Assembly: GCA_946482325.1 (NCBI GenBank)
Contig: CAMLRA010000001.1
Location: 1-64,000, forward strand
Reading direction: 5' to 3'
DNA from: an uncultured Chromatiaceae bacterium
GTDB taxonomy: Bacteria > Pseudomonadota > Gammaproteobacteria > Enterobacterales > Alteromonadaceae
DNA length: 64,000 bases
Position numbers and translations under genes: made by a program. Below are positions 1 to 9,443 of the stretch, piece by piece (position 1 is the first letter of the stretch; every line of letters begins with the position of its first letter). The notes under the pieces were generated by a model that made no database searches, was not told the DNA's origin, and worked only from the letters and a program-made list of their open reading frames with translations.

Positions 1-1426
1 GTTGCCAGCCCTGCGCTGCCTGATGGGCAGCTTTTTGCAGTTGCTGCAACTGCGGGTGTAGCGTCTGCAATTGTTGATGGATTTGTGTCGGCGCTAACAC
101 CTGCAGCTGCGCGGCAAGTTGTTGTGCCTGCTGCTGCGCCTGTGTCAGCCGGGCTTCGGCCTGCGGCAAGGCGGTTTTCAGCTGTTCGGCCTGAGCGACA
201 CAATCTTGCAGTTGTTGTTCCAGCGCAGTTTGCTGTTGTTGCAGTACCTGTAATTCCTGCTGCTGACGCTGCACGGTTTCGATGCCCGCCTGCTGCTGCG
301 CCAGTTGGGCCGCCAACACTGTCGGGTCCGGCAACACACTGAGCTGCGCGCTGAACTGCCGCTGGTTGTTGTGCTGTTGCTGCAGCTGTTGCTGCAGCCC
401 CTGATATTGTTGCAGGCTATCCGCCAGCCCCAAAGTCCGGCCGGCGGCAAATAACGGATACAGCTGTTGTAACTGGTTTTGAGTTGCCTGCAACTCCTGC
501 TCCGCCTGACCACGCTGCTCGCGCAACTGTAGCAGCTGTTGATAAAGCGGCCGCAGTTGCAGCACCTGCTGATGCAGAGCCAGCTTGGCGAGGCCAACTT
601 TACCGGCTTCGGCCTGTGTGTCTGCCGCCTGTAGCTGTGCGCGGGCTTGTTGCTGTTGCGCCTGACTTTGTGCCAGCTGCTGCTGCCACTGCTGTGCCTG
701 ACGCAGCTGCTCCAGCGCCTGCAGACTTTGGCCACTGTCTGCCTGCAGCTGCTGTTGCTGCTGCTCCAGCAGCGCCAACTGGTCGGCGGATAGCAGCGTG
801 ATACCCTGCAGCTGCGCCTGCAACAAATCCTGCTGTTGTTTCAGCCTTCGACATTGTTCAAACACCTGCATTGACAGCTGACCGTAGATTTCGGTGCCAG
901 TCAGCTCTTCTAACAATTCCGCCCGTTCATTGGCGCTGGCATTTAAGAAAGCGGCGAAATTGCCCTGCGACAACAACATCGATCGGGTAAAGCGTGCAAA
1001 ATCGAGGCCGGTCAGCTGCTCAGTTAATTTAAGTTTTTCATTGGATTTATCGGTGAGGATCTCACCGTCTGAGCGCGCCAGTTCTACTTTAGCCGCCTGC
1101 AAATTGCCATCGACAGCACCACGCGAGCGGCGCTGACTCCAGAAAGCGCGGTATTGCTGGTCGCGCACCGAAAACTCCACCTCCGCCAGACATTCGGCGG
1201 TATGACGGCTCATCAGTTCATTGCTGGTCTGGCTGAGGACTTTTAGCCGCGGCGTCTGGTGATATAACGCCAGACAAATCGCATCCAACAAAGTACTTTT
1301 ACCGGCACCGGTTGGGCCTATGATGGCAAACAGGTTACTTTGGGCAAAAGCCGGGTCGCGAAAATCCACAATCCATTCGCCGCGTAAGGAATTGAGGTTT
1401 TGTAGCCGTACCGACAAAATCCGCAT
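1..1426 (-). CDS. sbcC: Exonuclease SbcC, ATPase subunit (5' part; C-terminal part lies outside the window)
   Basis: Large ATPase subunit of the SbcCD (Rad50/Mre11-type) nuclease, which opens and degrades DNA hairpins and blocked ends. The reading frame runs open from the ATG at 1426 to the window edge. The N-terminal ABC ATPase half shows Walker A GPTGAGKS at residues 37-44, then a Q-loop-type region (LLSQGNFAAFL, about residue 150). From about residue 185 it becomes a long, extremely Gln/Leu/Ala-rich coiled coil; the zinc hook and Walker B lie beyond the window. The start overlaps the sbcD stop by one base (TGATG), the usual translational coupling. The CTG/CAG-rich DNA gives many spurious opposite-strand ORFs. 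Family call is secure; the unseen end cannot be judged. Confidence 0.93.
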   Translation of the reverse strand, partial: MRILSVRLQNLNSLRGEWIVDFRDPAFAQSNLFAIIGPTGAGKSTLLDAICLALYHQTPRLKVLSQTSNELMSRHTAECLAEVEFSVRDQQYRAFWSQRRSRGAVDGNLQAAKVELARSDGEILTDKSNEKLKLTEQLTGLDFARFTRSMLLSQGNFAAFLNASANERAELLEELTGTEIYGQLSMQVFEQCRRLKQQQDLLQAQLQGITLLSADQLALLEQQQQQLQADSGQSLQALEQLRQAQQWQQQLAQSQAQQQQARAQLQAADTQAEAGKVGLAKLALHQQVLQLRPLYQQLLQLREQRGQAEQELQATQNQLQQLYPLFAAGRTLGLADSLQQYQGLQQQLQQQHNNQRQFSAQLSVLPDPTVLAAQLAQQQAGIETVQRQQQELQVLQQQQTALEQQLQDCVAQAEQLKTALPQAEARLTQAQQQAQQLAAQLQVLAPTQIHQQLQTLHPQLQQLQKAAHQAAQGWQ

Positions 1427-2691
1427 CAGTGTTGCTCCTGCATGTCTGCCTGTTGCAGCAAATCCAGCGCTTGCTGATGCAGCTGTACCATCCGCTGCTG
1501 CAGTTCGTCAGACAACTCATCCTGCGCCAGCCGGGCGGCAAACACATCGGCCGGAGTCAGTTCCTGCAGGCTGAGGCCACTGTCGGTAATACCCGCGGCG
1601 GTAACGGGCCTTTCACGGCGTAACCGCAATAAATCAATCGGCAAAGGCGCCAATAATTGTTCCAGCTCGATTTGCACATCGGATAACAAAGCGCTGTCGC
1701 CGCTCAGCACCAGCTCCAGCCATAAACGCTGGCCGTCGGCTAAGTTGTGTAATTCCGGCGCTAAAAACGCCGGCAAACTGGCCAAATCCGATTTGACTGA
1801 ACACAGCGGCTGAAAACGTGGCAACGGCAAGGCTTCGACTTGCACGGTATTTGTATCGGTGCCGTCATCCAGACTCACTTGCAGACAATATTTCTGTTGT
1901 CGCGCTTCATCAAAACTGAGCGCCAAAGGCGAGCCGCTATAGCGGATAAATTCGCTGCCGCCGACTTTTTGCGCCTGATGAATATGGCCCAGAGCGATAT
2001 AAGCAAAAGGCGGAAAAGCGCTGGCTGGCAAAGCGTCCAGCGTGCCAATGTAAATCTCACGCACCGACTCCGTGCTGCTGGCACCGACCGTGGTTAAGTG
2101 GCCGGTGGCAATCACCGGCAAGGGCGCGCCGGGCGATAAGGTTTCGGCCTGCTGCAACGCTGCCTGATACAGTTCCTGATAGACCTGGCTGATTTGCTGC
2201 TGTAACTGCAGCTGTTTGTCGGCCGCCTCCACACCGCTGCTGCTGCGAAAATCGGCACGCTGCGATAAATCACGTGGCCGTAAAAAAGGCACAGCCGCCA
2301 GCACTGCTGCCGGCTCGCCCGCTTTGTTGGGTAAAGTCAGCAGATGTTTGGAAATATCCGTGACATAACCCGGCACTACAACGGTATTGAGGCAGCGCAG
2401 CAATTCAGCGCTTTCGTGCAGTACCGCGACTGAGTCATGATTGCCGCCTAACAGCACCAGCTGTACGCCGAGCGGCTGTAAATCGACAATCAGCTGATGA
2501 TACAACTCACGGGCGTAACTTGGCGGCGTGGTGGTATCAAAAATATCGCCGGCCACCAGCACCACATCAATTTGCTGCGCTGTGATGGTGTCGCAAAGCC
2601 AGCGAAAAAATGCCCGGTGTTCCGCCTCGCGGCTTTTACCGATAAAAAACTGGCCTAAATGCCAGTCGGAAGTATGCAGGATGCGCAACAT
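1426..2691 (-). CDS. sbcD: Exonuclease SbcD, Mre11-like nuclease subunit
   Basis: Metallophosphoesterase nuclease partner of SbcC. The 421-aa product begins with the metal-binding series of this family: D and H in TSDWHLG (about residue 8), then GDIFD, then GGNHDS near residue 85, and GHIH further on. These ligate the two manganese ions. Length matches the family (about 400 aa). It is the first gene of the sbcDC operon and overlaps sbcC by one base. The 60 bases upstream carry a small GC hairpin (about 2717-2730) but no LexA box that I can see. Confidence 0.95.
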   Translation of the reverse strand: MLRILHTSDWHLGQFFIGKSREAEHRAFFRWLCDTITAQQIDVVLVAGDIFDTTTPPSYARELYHQLIVDLQPLGVQLVLLGGNHDSVAVLHESAELLRCLNTVVVPGYVTDISKHLLTLPNKAGEPAAVLAAVPFLRPRDLSQRADFRSSSGVEAADKQLQLQQQISQVYQELYQAALQQAETLSPGAPLPVIATGHLTTVGASSTESVREIYIGTLDALPASAFPPFAYIALGHIHQAQKVGGSEFIRYSGSPLALSFDEARQQKYCLQVSLDDGTDTNTVQVEALPLPRFQPLCSVKSDLASLPAFLAPELHNLADGQRLWLELVLSGDSALLSDVQIELEQLLAPLPIDLLRLRRERPVTAAGITDSGLSLQELTPADVFAARLAQDELSDELQQRMVQLHQQALDLLQQADMQEQH

Positions 2692-2751
2692 CAGCCGGGA
2701 ATTCCCTGTCAGAAGCGGGGTAAAACCCCGATGATACCTGAAGGCTGCAGA

Positions 2752-3630
2752 TCAGCGCAGCATCGGATAGGTCAGCAGGCCAAAATGCAGCAGGTTGACG
2801 CTAAAATGCGTCAGCACCGCCACTTCAAGCCGGCCACTACGCTGATACGCCCAGCCATAACCAATACTGGCGACGGCGGCGACACAAGCATAAGCCCAAC
2901 CGCCCGCGAGGTGGGCGAGACCAAATAACACACTGACCAGTCCAATCGCCAGCCAGCTGGCGTTTGGGGCCATGTGCTCGCGCTGCGCCAGCCAATCCCG
3001 CAGTGGTCGTTGTAACACACCGCGAAACAACGCCTCTTCCGCGATACAAGTCAGCAGCAAATTGCAGGCGATAAAACTCAGCCAGAACTCCGGCCATTTC
3101 GGTGCGGGCTGCACCAGACCCAAACCAAGCGCCACCCCCAATGCGGCGAGCACCGTTAGCGGCAACAGCGGCCAAAAACCCCGCCGGTAACGCTGCCATA
3201 AATCGCCTTGTTGCTGTGCAGGCCATAGCGCCAGTAACAGGCACAAGCCGGCCCAGCCTTTGTCGAAATTGGCGTAGAGCCTGAACGGAATAGCGTCCGG
3301 CGTCAGTTGCTGCGCATCCACCAATAATGGATTCCGGATACCAGGCAGCCAATGCAAAGCAGTTGCCAGCGCCAGCAAGACCAGCAGCACCCAGCCGGAA
3401 CCTTTTAACCAGCCGGGCGCAGGACCTGTTGTCAGCCAAAGCGCCAGTGCCAGTTGCAGCAACAGCAGCGCTGCGGCAAGCAGGCCGACCAGGTTGGCCT
3501 GCCAGGCCAGCCCTAAAGCCAGCAAAGCACAACCCACAGAGCAAACAGGCACTGTGGCAGATTGAAACCGCAGCTGAAATCCGGGCGTCAACAGCGCCAG
3601 TTCCAACGTGATAAATGCAAACAGCGTCAT
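2752..3630 (-). CDS. CPBP-family intramembrane metalloprotease (CAAX-protease-like)
   Basis: Hydrophobic 292-aa protein with about eight membrane segments. The three CPBP (Abi/CAAX) motifs are visible in the C-terminal half: EEALFRG (glutamate pair plus Arg), FGLAHLAGG (His) and HFSVNLLHF (His/Asn), the predicted zinc site of glutamic-type intramembrane proteases. The start is the third in-frame Met at 3630, because GGAGGATG lies just ahead of it; two upstream Met codons lack a ribosome site. It stands alone between sbcD and a thioesterase gene. The substrate is unknown; bacterial members have been linked to bacteriocin self-immunity and protein maturation, but nothing nearby supports a specific role. 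Confidence 0.88.
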   Translation of the reverse strand: MTLFAFITLELALLTPGFQLRFQSATVPVCSVGCALLALGLAWQANLVGLLAAALLLLQLALALWLTTGPAPGWLKGSGWVLLVLLALATALHWLPGIRNPLLVDAQQLTPDAIPFRLYANFDKGWAGLCLLLALWPAQQQGDLWQRYRRGFWPLLPLTVLAALGVALGLGLVQPAPKWPEFWLSFIACNLLLTCIAEEALFRGVLQRPLRDWLAQREHMAPNASWLAIGLVSVLFGLAHLAGGWAYACVAAVASIGYGWAYQRSGRLEVAVLTHFSVNLLHFGLLTYPMLR

Positions 3631-3700
3631 AACATCCTCCATGAAAACGCTGCCAAGCATAACAAATTCAGCGCCTTAGCGACGCTGCTTTCCTAACAGG

Positions 3701-4492
3701 TCAGGCAAATACCGTCACGGTCTGGCGACTGATGGCGATTAAAGAACCGTCCGGTGCCCAGCATTTGGCTTCGATATGGTGATAACCGTCGGCGCCATGT
3801 TCGATATTGGCCAGATAACTCCACCAGTCGCTGCCGCTGAAAGTCTGGGCCTGCGGCAATAATTCCAGCGTCCAGGTCAGCGAGCTGGCCGGTGCCGGGC
3901 CTGACATCAGGCCAAGACTCACCGGTGGCCAGGCGTCGACCAGCGCCAGCAGTTCCGGCACGCCCACTTGGGCGTTAAATTCACCGCGAAAACGGATGGC
4001 ACCGCCGAGTGTGCGGCTTTTGCCACCGCTAAAAGGTGCGTTGCCTTGCTGGATTTGATAATCAAAGTGGCGGGTAAATTCCGGCGCCATCTCACTGTCT
4101 GGCAAACGGATGCCGGGTGTTGTCCAGGCCGGGGCTGCGACGGCACTGACACTGAGCTGTGACGGCCGCGGCGCACCAAAGCTGGCCAACGCCGCTAACA
4201 CCACCTGACCAGCCTGTTCAATCTCGACCTGCGCCTGCAGCACCGACTTACCCTGACGCAAGATGCGCCGCCGCACCACAGCTTCACCACTGTTCAGCGG
4301 TGCAACAAAAGACACCGACACCGAGCGCAGCGGAATACCCGCCGGAATAACGCCCTGCAGATGCGCCATCGCCAGCGCTGCAGCCATACCGCCAAACACA
4401 GCACGGCCTTGACCCCAATGGGCCGGCACCTCAATCAGCCGCTCATCGGCCGCAGCGGCAGCGAATTGCTGCATCACATCCTGAAACTTCAT
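3701..4492 (-). CDS. Acyl-CoA thioesterase-like protein (double hotdog)
   Basis: Predicted cytoplasmic thioesterase of 263 aa in the TesB/4HBT_3-like double-hotdog group. Support: the N-terminal hotdog half with FGGMAAALAMAHL (helix start) and RSVSVSFVAPLNSGE strand pattern, and a second half ending with a strand-rich ARQ-type tail typical of acyl-CoA thioesterase II relatives. The start at 4492 is chosen over the upstream GTG at 4519 because GGAG sits nine bases before it. It would hydrolyse acyl-CoA thioesters; chain-length preference cannot be read from sequence. Monocistronic by position. Confidence 0.82.
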   Translation of the reverse strand: MKFQDVMQQFAAAAADERLIEVPAHWGQGRAVFGGMAAALAMAHLQGVIPAGIPLRSVSVSFVAPLNSGEAVVRRRILRQGKSVLQAQVEIEQAGQVVLAALASFGAPRPSQLSVSAVAAPAWTTPGIRLPDSEMAPEFTRHFDYQIQQGNAPFSGGKSRTLGGAIRFRGEFNAQVGVPELLALVDAWPPVSLGLMSGPAPASSLTWTLELLPQAQTFSGSDWWSYLANIEHGADGYHHIEAKCWAPDGSLIAISRQTVTVFA

Positions 4493-4864
4493 GCTCAATT
4501 TCTCCACTTTCGCCAACACGCAGAATAACGTTCTGGCCTTACCCGTTGAATCGGGCGTTAGCCTGCCGAATTTAGTCCCGATAAGGAACCCGTCATGTCA
4601 AAAAAGTCTGTCCCTGCAATATCGGGTGACCCGGCAAATCCAGTCTGATTTTGCACCCGGTTCGAGCTTTCCGATTGTTATTCATGAGATCCGGGCTGAC
4701 ATAGCGGCGTTTGAAGCACATTGTCAGCGCGGAGATCCAACAGTTTTTCCGGACTTACTGTCTGGCTGGAGATGGGCTCAGCGCTGAGTGAAATTTCTGT
4801 ATCTACAGCAACGAGCCAACACAGTTTGATGCGCCGGCGTTATACACCCGGCGCAGCCGCCTGC
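4493..4864. other. Intergenic stretch with a possible decayed small gene
   Basis: About 370 bases between two minus-strand genes. On the plus strand an AAGGA ribosome-site-like sequence precedes an ATG at 4595, but that frame stops after 17 codons; the neighbouring frame stays open to 4787 and reads like coding sequence (through HEIRADIAAFEAHC near 4681-4722). This could be a frameshifted remnant or chance. I recognise no family. Nothing else is evident beyond upstream sequence for the thioesterase gene. Confidence 0.25.
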
Positions 4865-5482
4865 TTAACCGGCAAGCAGCGCCTGATCTAAAGCCCGGGC
4901 GCGTTGCACCGCCGGCCGGGCGGCGAATCTTTCCAGATAAGCGGCAATTTCAGGCGTGGCTTCGATTAATCCGAAGCGGGTCATCCAGCCCAACGCCGTG
5001 CCCCACAAACAATCCACTGCAGTGAATCGTTCACCCAAAAACCAGGGGCCGGCCTGTAACTGGCTACGCACCCATTGCTCGACCGCCGCCTGATTGCCAT
5101 AAGGGCTCATGCCGGGCTGACCGCTGTCGCGTTTCAGCGCTTTGTCGATCATTGCCGGTTCAAAACTGCTGCCATAAAACGCCAGTGCACGCAGATAAGG
5201 GCCCCGTAGCGCATCGCCGACTGCCGGGCTTAAACCTGCAGCCGGGTTCAGTTCGGCCAAAAACTGATAAATCGCCACTTGTTCTGTCACCACCGCACCG
5301 TCGGCGATCAGCGTCGGCACTTTGCCAAGCGGGTTGGCAGCCATTAAAGCCGCGCTTTTTTCCGGCGCTTTAAAATCGACCAGCTCAAACTCGGCCGGAA
5401 TAGCCAGTTCTTCCAGTAAAATCCGTACACCGGCAGAACGGCTTTGTGGGTTATGAAATAATTTCAATTGAGGGTAGCGCAT
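4865..5482 (-). CDS. Glutathione S-transferase family protein
   Basis: 205-aa soluble GST. The N-terminal thioredoxin-fold domain starts LKLFHNPQSRSAGVRILLEE, with the glutathione-binding cis-proline segment GKVPTLIADG and the following SNAIL-type position written as TEQVAIYQFL (Glu-Gln in place of Glu-Ser). The C-terminal helical domain contains the FTAVDCLWGTAL N-capping motif. AGGAG lies six bases before the ATG. Electrophile substrate unknown. A second, distinct GST lies at 10835-11524. Confidence 0.9.
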   Translation of the reverse strand: MRYPQLKLFHNPQSRSAGVRILLEELAIPAEFELVDFKAPEKSAALMAANPLGKVPTLIADGAVVTEQVAIYQFLAELNPAAGLSPAVGDALRGPYLRALAFYGSSFEPAMIDKALKRDSGQPGMSPYGNQAAVEQWVRSQLQAGPWFLGERFTAVDCLWGTALGWMTRFGLIEATPEIAAYLERFAARPAVQRARALDQALLAG

Positions 5483-5575
5483 CAGTCACTCCTGTTAATT
5501 TTCAGGAACAGCATGCCGCAGCAAGCGCCAAAAAAACAGAGCCGGAAGGGTCAGGACGTGGCAATTTTCACCTGT

Positions 5576-6088
5576 TCACGACACACAACGACAAGCGACA
5601 GTTTCTGAATTCAGCCAGACTCCGGCCAGACGCTGCCGGCCTTGTAACAACGGCAATAATAAATCGGCGCTGCTGCTGCAGAGCGGGCCTTGCGCCAAAG
5701 GCCCTGCATAACGCAGTTGTTGTTGCTGATACCACAACACGGCAGGTGTGGCAGGTAAGGCCGGGCCATATTCACGCCACTGCGCGGGTGTCATTTCCTG
5801 CAATTGTAATTCAGGTTGTTGCTGTTGCAGTTGTTGCAGATGTGCCCGAGCCGCACGGGCGCAGCCACAAGCCGGGTCTATCACCGCAATCAGCATTGCA
5901 GGTCCAACAACCGGGGTGTATGGCCGCAGCTGCAGTTGAGCCAGCTGGCCGCTGGGGTCAAATACGCCATAACGTTGCTGCTCAAACAACGCCAACACAG
6001 ACAGTGATAGCAGTGCCCAGCACGCCAGCCCCGCCCCGAGCAGCCATTGGTGTTTAATGTTTAACAACAAAACGCTCGGCTTTTTCAC
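5576..6088 (-). CDS. Membrane-anchored thioredoxin-like protein (DUF6436-like)
   Basis: Small protein (170 aa from the GTG at 6088; up to 182 aa from 6124). One N-terminal membrane segment ([20 protein letters not shown]) is followed by a periplasmic domain with [14 protein letters not shown], a CxC pair at the position of a thioredoxin active site, and a second CRC near the C-terminus. This pattern resembles the DUF6436 thioredoxin-fold proteins of gammaproteobacteria, from memory only. Its 5' end lies inside the 3' end of the upstream chemoreceptor gene, so the two are probably translationally coupled. The exact start is uncertain; redox function is inferred. Confidence 0.65.
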   Translation of the reverse strand: MKKPSVLLLNIKHQWLLGAGLACWALLSLSVLALFEQQRYGVFDPSGQLAQLQLRPYTPVVGPAMLIAVIDPACGCARAARAHLQQLQQQQPELQLQEMTPAQWREYGPALPATPAVLWYQQQQLRYAGPLAQGPLCSSSADLLLPLLQGRQRLAGVWLNSETVACRCVS

Positions 6089-7544
6089 TGAGTTCACCGG
6101 TGATAGCTTCAACATGATGAGCAATATCAGTGACTTTGGCGCCCTGAACTTGTTGTTCGCTTGCTAAGGTAATCAGCTCCGCGGTGGAGCGGGCAATTTC
6201 AGCGCTGGCCAGGCCTTGTTGTTCCAGCGTGCGTGACATCAAATCGGCCGAACCCAATACTTGTTCCACCCGCTGCTGAATACCGCTGAGTACCTGATGG
6301 CTTTCGCCTGCGGTGCTGACTGTTGCCTGTAATTCCTGCAGCGATTGCTCGACCGCCGACACCGACTCATTACTGCTTTGCACCAGGCGGGCGATCATCA
6401 GTTTAATTTCGTCGGTAGATTTATGGGTTTTCGACGCCAGATTACGCACTTCGTCCGCCACCACGGCAAAACCACGGCCTTGCTCGCCCGCCCGAGCCGC
6501 TTCAATCGCCGCATTCAGCGCCAATAAATTGGTTTGTTCAGCAATCGATTGGATCACGTCCAGCACACCTTTAATTTCTGAAGTGGAACTGGCCATGCTG
6601 TTCACCTTCACTTTGGTTTGTTCCAACGTGCCAGACAAGCTATTGATATTGTTGATGGTTTTATCAACCACTGATTTACCGTCATTGGCAGCAGCGGATG
6701 AATCCTGTGCCAGCACCAGCACCTCGCGGGCCGACTCACCGAGTTCCTGAATCGACATCGACATCTGTTCAGTCGCAGTCGCAATCCGTTCCACTTCCTG
6801 CAGTTTATTGGTGATGCGATTGGACAAAGTGTTGCCTTCATACACCAAAATTTCGGTTTCTTTGGTCAGATTGCTGACGGCAGAATCGATGGTTTTGACC
6901 GTGCCCTGCAGCGTCACCATCACCTTAGCAAAATTACGGGTCAGTCGGGTTTCCACTTCAGGCGTGCTGTTATGCAGCCAAATCCGGCCATCGTCGTCCA
7001 GCATCTGTTCCGTGGTTTGCAGGAAAAACTCTGCCTGCTGTGCCTCTTTCAGACTGTTGCGGCAAATCAACACGAGCACCACAGTTTCTGCGAACACATA
7101 AGCCGCATGCAGCAGCACGATCTCAAAACTCAGTTCATTCGGCGGCAATACAAAAACCGCACTACCACCGGCCTGCAGCCACATAAATAACAAATGATGC
7201 ACCGCAATAAAGCCAGCTGCGACCAGCACAACCAGGTAGTCACGAAAGGCAATCAAAATCGCCAGCAGCACAAAAATGCCAAAATGCATTTCCAACATGC
7301 CTTGGGATAAATGAATTTGCAGCGCAGCAAACAGCATATAGCTGATGCCATAAGAGATACGGGTCAGCTGCTGATCACCCACTGACTGCAGCAAAAACCA
7401 GGGCACCAGCAATGCAGGGAGACCAATCAGCAAAGTTGGCAGCCAACTGGCGAAGATAACACTAAACACCAGGCTCAATACAAAAAGCCCGGTGTTGACG
7501 TAATTGGCGATTTGGAATGCTTCGGCACGGAAATGATATTGCAT
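6054..7544 (-). CDS. Methyl-accepting chemotaxis protein with multi-pass membrane sensor
   Basis: 496-aa chemoreceptor. The N-terminal ~180 residues are about six hydrophobic helices with almost no periplasmic domain, so sensing is likely within or near the membrane. The cytoplasmic part has the conserved MCP hairpin tip ([20 protein letters not shown] and [12 protein letters not shown]) that contacts CheA/CheW, flanked by long coiled-coil methylation helices. There is no obvious HAMP domain. The start at 7544 is preceded by CCGGAG at five bases. Downstream the thioredoxin-like gene overlaps its end. The stimulus is unknown. Confidence 0.93.
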   Translation of the reverse strand: MQYHFRAEAFQIANYVNTGLFVLSLVFSVIFASWLPTLLIGLPALLVPWFLLQSVGDQQLTRISYGISYMLFAALQIHLSQGMLEMHFGIFVLLAILIAFRDYLVVLVAAGFIAVHHLLFMWLQAGGSAVFVLPPNELSFEIVLLHAAYVFAETVVLVLICRNSLKEAQQAEFFLQTTEQMLDDDGRIWLHNSTPEVETRLTRNFAKVMVTLQGTVKTIDSAVSNLTKETEILVYEGNTLSNRITNKLQEVERIATATEQMSMSIQELGESAREVLVLAQDSSAAANDGKSVVDKTINNINSLSGTLEQTKVKVNSMASSTSEIKGVLDVIQSIAEQTNLLALNAAIEAARAGEQGRGFAVVADEVRNLASKTHKSTDEIKLMIARLVQSSNESVSAVEQSLQELQATVSTAGESHQVLSGIQQRVEQVLGSADLMSRTLEQQGLASAEIARSTAELITLASEQQVQGAKVTDIAHHVEAITGELSEKAERFVVKH

Positions 7545-7682
7545 ACAAACTCCGGAAAACACAGCCCCGCGCGACTGCGGGTCACTGATGAAGGATAAGC
7601 AGTACACTAATCCTAGCAGACCGGATCAAATTTGCGTTTTCCGAAATCGGTAATTCCGTTCAATCGTTCATCGCTTTAGCCG

Positions 7683-8336
7683 TTAATAAGCAACGCTGAA
7701 ACGCTGACGGCTGTGCTGCGGCTGCTCTGCTTCGTTCAGCAGGGCGATGGCATAATCGCCGGTGGAGATTCGGCTGCGGCCTTCGACGTCGGTTAACAGC
7801 AGGTCGCTACCGAGGCGGAACTGGCCTGTGGCGGCGCCAGGGAAAATCTCCGCTGCCGGCGATAAATAGCTCCAGTTTAAGCTGGTTTCAGTGCGCAACT
7901 GCTGCAGTGCGGCATAAGCACCTTCGGCCGAACCGCGGTACGCCGCCGGAAAATCCGGGCTGTCCAGCAACATAGAACCGTCAGGTAATTGCAACGACGC
8001 CGCGCCGCCGACAAGCAGGAAGCGTTCGGCCGCACTTTGTTTTACCGCGGCCAGAATATTGGCAAAACCACGCTGGTAATAACCGGCAACGTCGCTGTCG
8101 CTGTGGCCACTGAAGGCGCTGATCACTAACTGTTGTTGCGCCAGAGCGGGGAGCAACGTCGCGCTGTCCAGCACGTCTACGCTGACCACTTCCAGCTGCT
8201 GCGGATATTGTTGCTGCAAGCCGGCCAGTTTGTTGGTGTCCCGAACCAAAGCCCGCACTTGATGACCACGCTGTAGCGCTTCTGTTGTTAACGCACTGCC
8301 GATAAAACCACTGGCACCAATAATGACGATTTGCAT
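7683..8336 (-). CDS. NAD(P)-binding Rossmann-fold protein (NmrA/SDR atypical)
   Basis: 217-aa cytoplasmic protein beginning MQIVIIGASGFIGSALTTEA, a dinucleotide-binding GxxGxxG motif, followed by an Arg-containing segment (RALVRDTNKLAGL) that suggests NADP preference. It resembles the YwnB/NmrA-like atypical SDR proteins that bind NAD(P) and often act as oxidoreductases or redox sensors. The start at 8336 has GGAG seven bases upstream; longer upstream frames have none. It is divergent from a LysR-type regulator at 8489, which probably controls it. Confidence 0.85.
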   Translation of the reverse strand: MQIVIIGASGFIGSALTTEALQRGHQVRALVRDTNKLAGLQQQYPQQLEVVSVDVLDSATLLPALAQQQLVISAFSGHSDSDVAGYYQRGFANILAAVKQSAAERFLLVGGAASLQLPDGSMLLDSPDFPAAYRGSAEGAYAALQQLRTETSLNWSYLSPAAEIFPGAATGQFRLGSDLLLTDVEGRSRISTGDYAIALLNEAEQPQHSRQRFSVAY

Positions 8337-8488
8337 AGTTTTGCTCCGATAAAGGTCTGAAAGATCGGCGGACATCCTGTTGATACCTGCCGGGATGGGC
8401 GTCATTATCGGCCTGTAATTAACATCGAAAAATAGGCTAATCTGCAATTCACTGTCATGATAATTAAAACAATAAGGTGAACTTAAAC

Positions 8489-9376
8489 ATGCTGGATTTA
8501 AACAGCTTGCAACTGGTACAGGCATTGGCACATAGCGGCAGCTTCACTGCGGCAGCAGAACGGCTTGGCTGTAGTAAAACCAAAATCAGTCTGCAAATTA
8601 AAGACCTGGAGCAACAGCTCGGAGTGGCATTGTTCCGCCGCACCACGCGGCACGTCAGCCTGACCAGCGCAGGCGAGCAGCTGGTAGCTTTGTGCCTGCC
8701 GTTGTATGAACAACTGCAGCGCGAACTCCAGCAGCTGCAACATCAGGACACTGTATTGAGTGGCAAACTGGTGCTGACCGCTCCTGAGGACTATGCCAAT
8801 CAGATTTTATTGCCGGTGTTACTGGAATTCAGCCAGTTACACCCGCAACTGGACATCGAGCTGCGCAGCAGCGATCAGGTGCGTGATTTAGTGCGTGAGG
8901 GGATTGACCTCGCGATTCGCGGCGGCTGGTTGCGCGATTCCAGCTTAAAGGCGCATAAACTCGGTGACTTTGCTCAGTGGCTGCTGGCGACACCGCAATA
9001 TCTGGCACAGCATGCGCCAATCATAGCGCCGGCTGATTTAACCGCACATCCGCTGATTGCATTTAATCAGCTACGCACGCCGCTAAACTGGCGCTTTAGC
9101 CATGCTGATCAGCAGTGTGATCTGCAGTTTCGCAGTCGGTTTACGGTCAGCTCCACCGCCAGTATTCAGGCGTTACTGTTACAACATGCCGGGCTCGGTA
9201 TTCTGACCGACTATACAGCACGACCACTCATCGCCAGCGGCCAGCTGGTGCATATTCTGCCACAGTGGCAATTGCCGGCCGGCGGCATCTACGCGGTCTA
9301 TCCACCGGGCCCGCACCGGCCACTCAGAGTGCGGCGCTTTGTTGAATTGTTACAACAACGACTGCAGCGTACATAG
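8489..9376 (+). CDS. LysR-family transcriptional regulator
   Basis: 295-aa LTTR. The N-terminal winged helix-turn-helix is clear (LNSLQLVQALAHSGSFTAAA, then CSKTKISLQIKDLEQQLG and RRTTRHVSLTSAGE), followed by a periplasmic-binding-protein-like effector domain (LVLTAPEDYANQILLPVLLEF onward). It belongs to the CrgA/YhjC-type group by general pattern. The ATG at 8489 has AAGG nine bases upstream; a GTG at 8477 is the alternative. It is divergently transcribed from the NAD(P)-binding protein gene, the classic arrangement for a LysR regulator and its target. Confidence 0.92.
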   Translation: MLDLNSLQLVQALAHSGSFTAAAERLGCSKTKISLQIKDLEQQLGVALFRRTTRHVSLTSAGEQLVALCLPLYEQLQRELQQLQHQDTVLSGKLVLTAPEDYANQILLPVLLEFSQLHPQLDIELRSSDQVRDLVREGIDLAIRGGWLRDSSLKAHKLGDFAQWLLATPQYLAQHAPIIAPADLTAHPLIAFNQLRTPLNWRFSHADQQCDLQFRSRFTVSSTASIQALLLQHAGLGILTDYTARPLIASGQLVHILPQWQLPAGGIYAVYPPGPHRPLRVRRFVELLQQRLQRT

Positions 9377-9443
9377 TTGGTTGCAAATTTGTTTATTTTG
9401 TACCAGAGTGCTGGTTGCAACCCACAGATAAGGAGATGTCGAC

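Noticed and set aside
178..735. 185-aa open frame on the minus strand
   Set aside because: Out-of-frame shadow of sbcC with Arg/Ser/Cys-rich composition and no family pattern.
1..870. CTG/CAG-rich sequence resembling a microsatellite or repeat array
   Set aside because: It is the coding sequence of the SbcC coiled coil on the minus strand; there are no regular repeat units or spacers, so neither CRISPR nor a tandem repeat.
4491..4787. 98-aa plus-strand open frame as a real gene
   Set aside because: Its first part lies antisense to the thioesterase gene start and has no ribosome site; at most a remnant is present.
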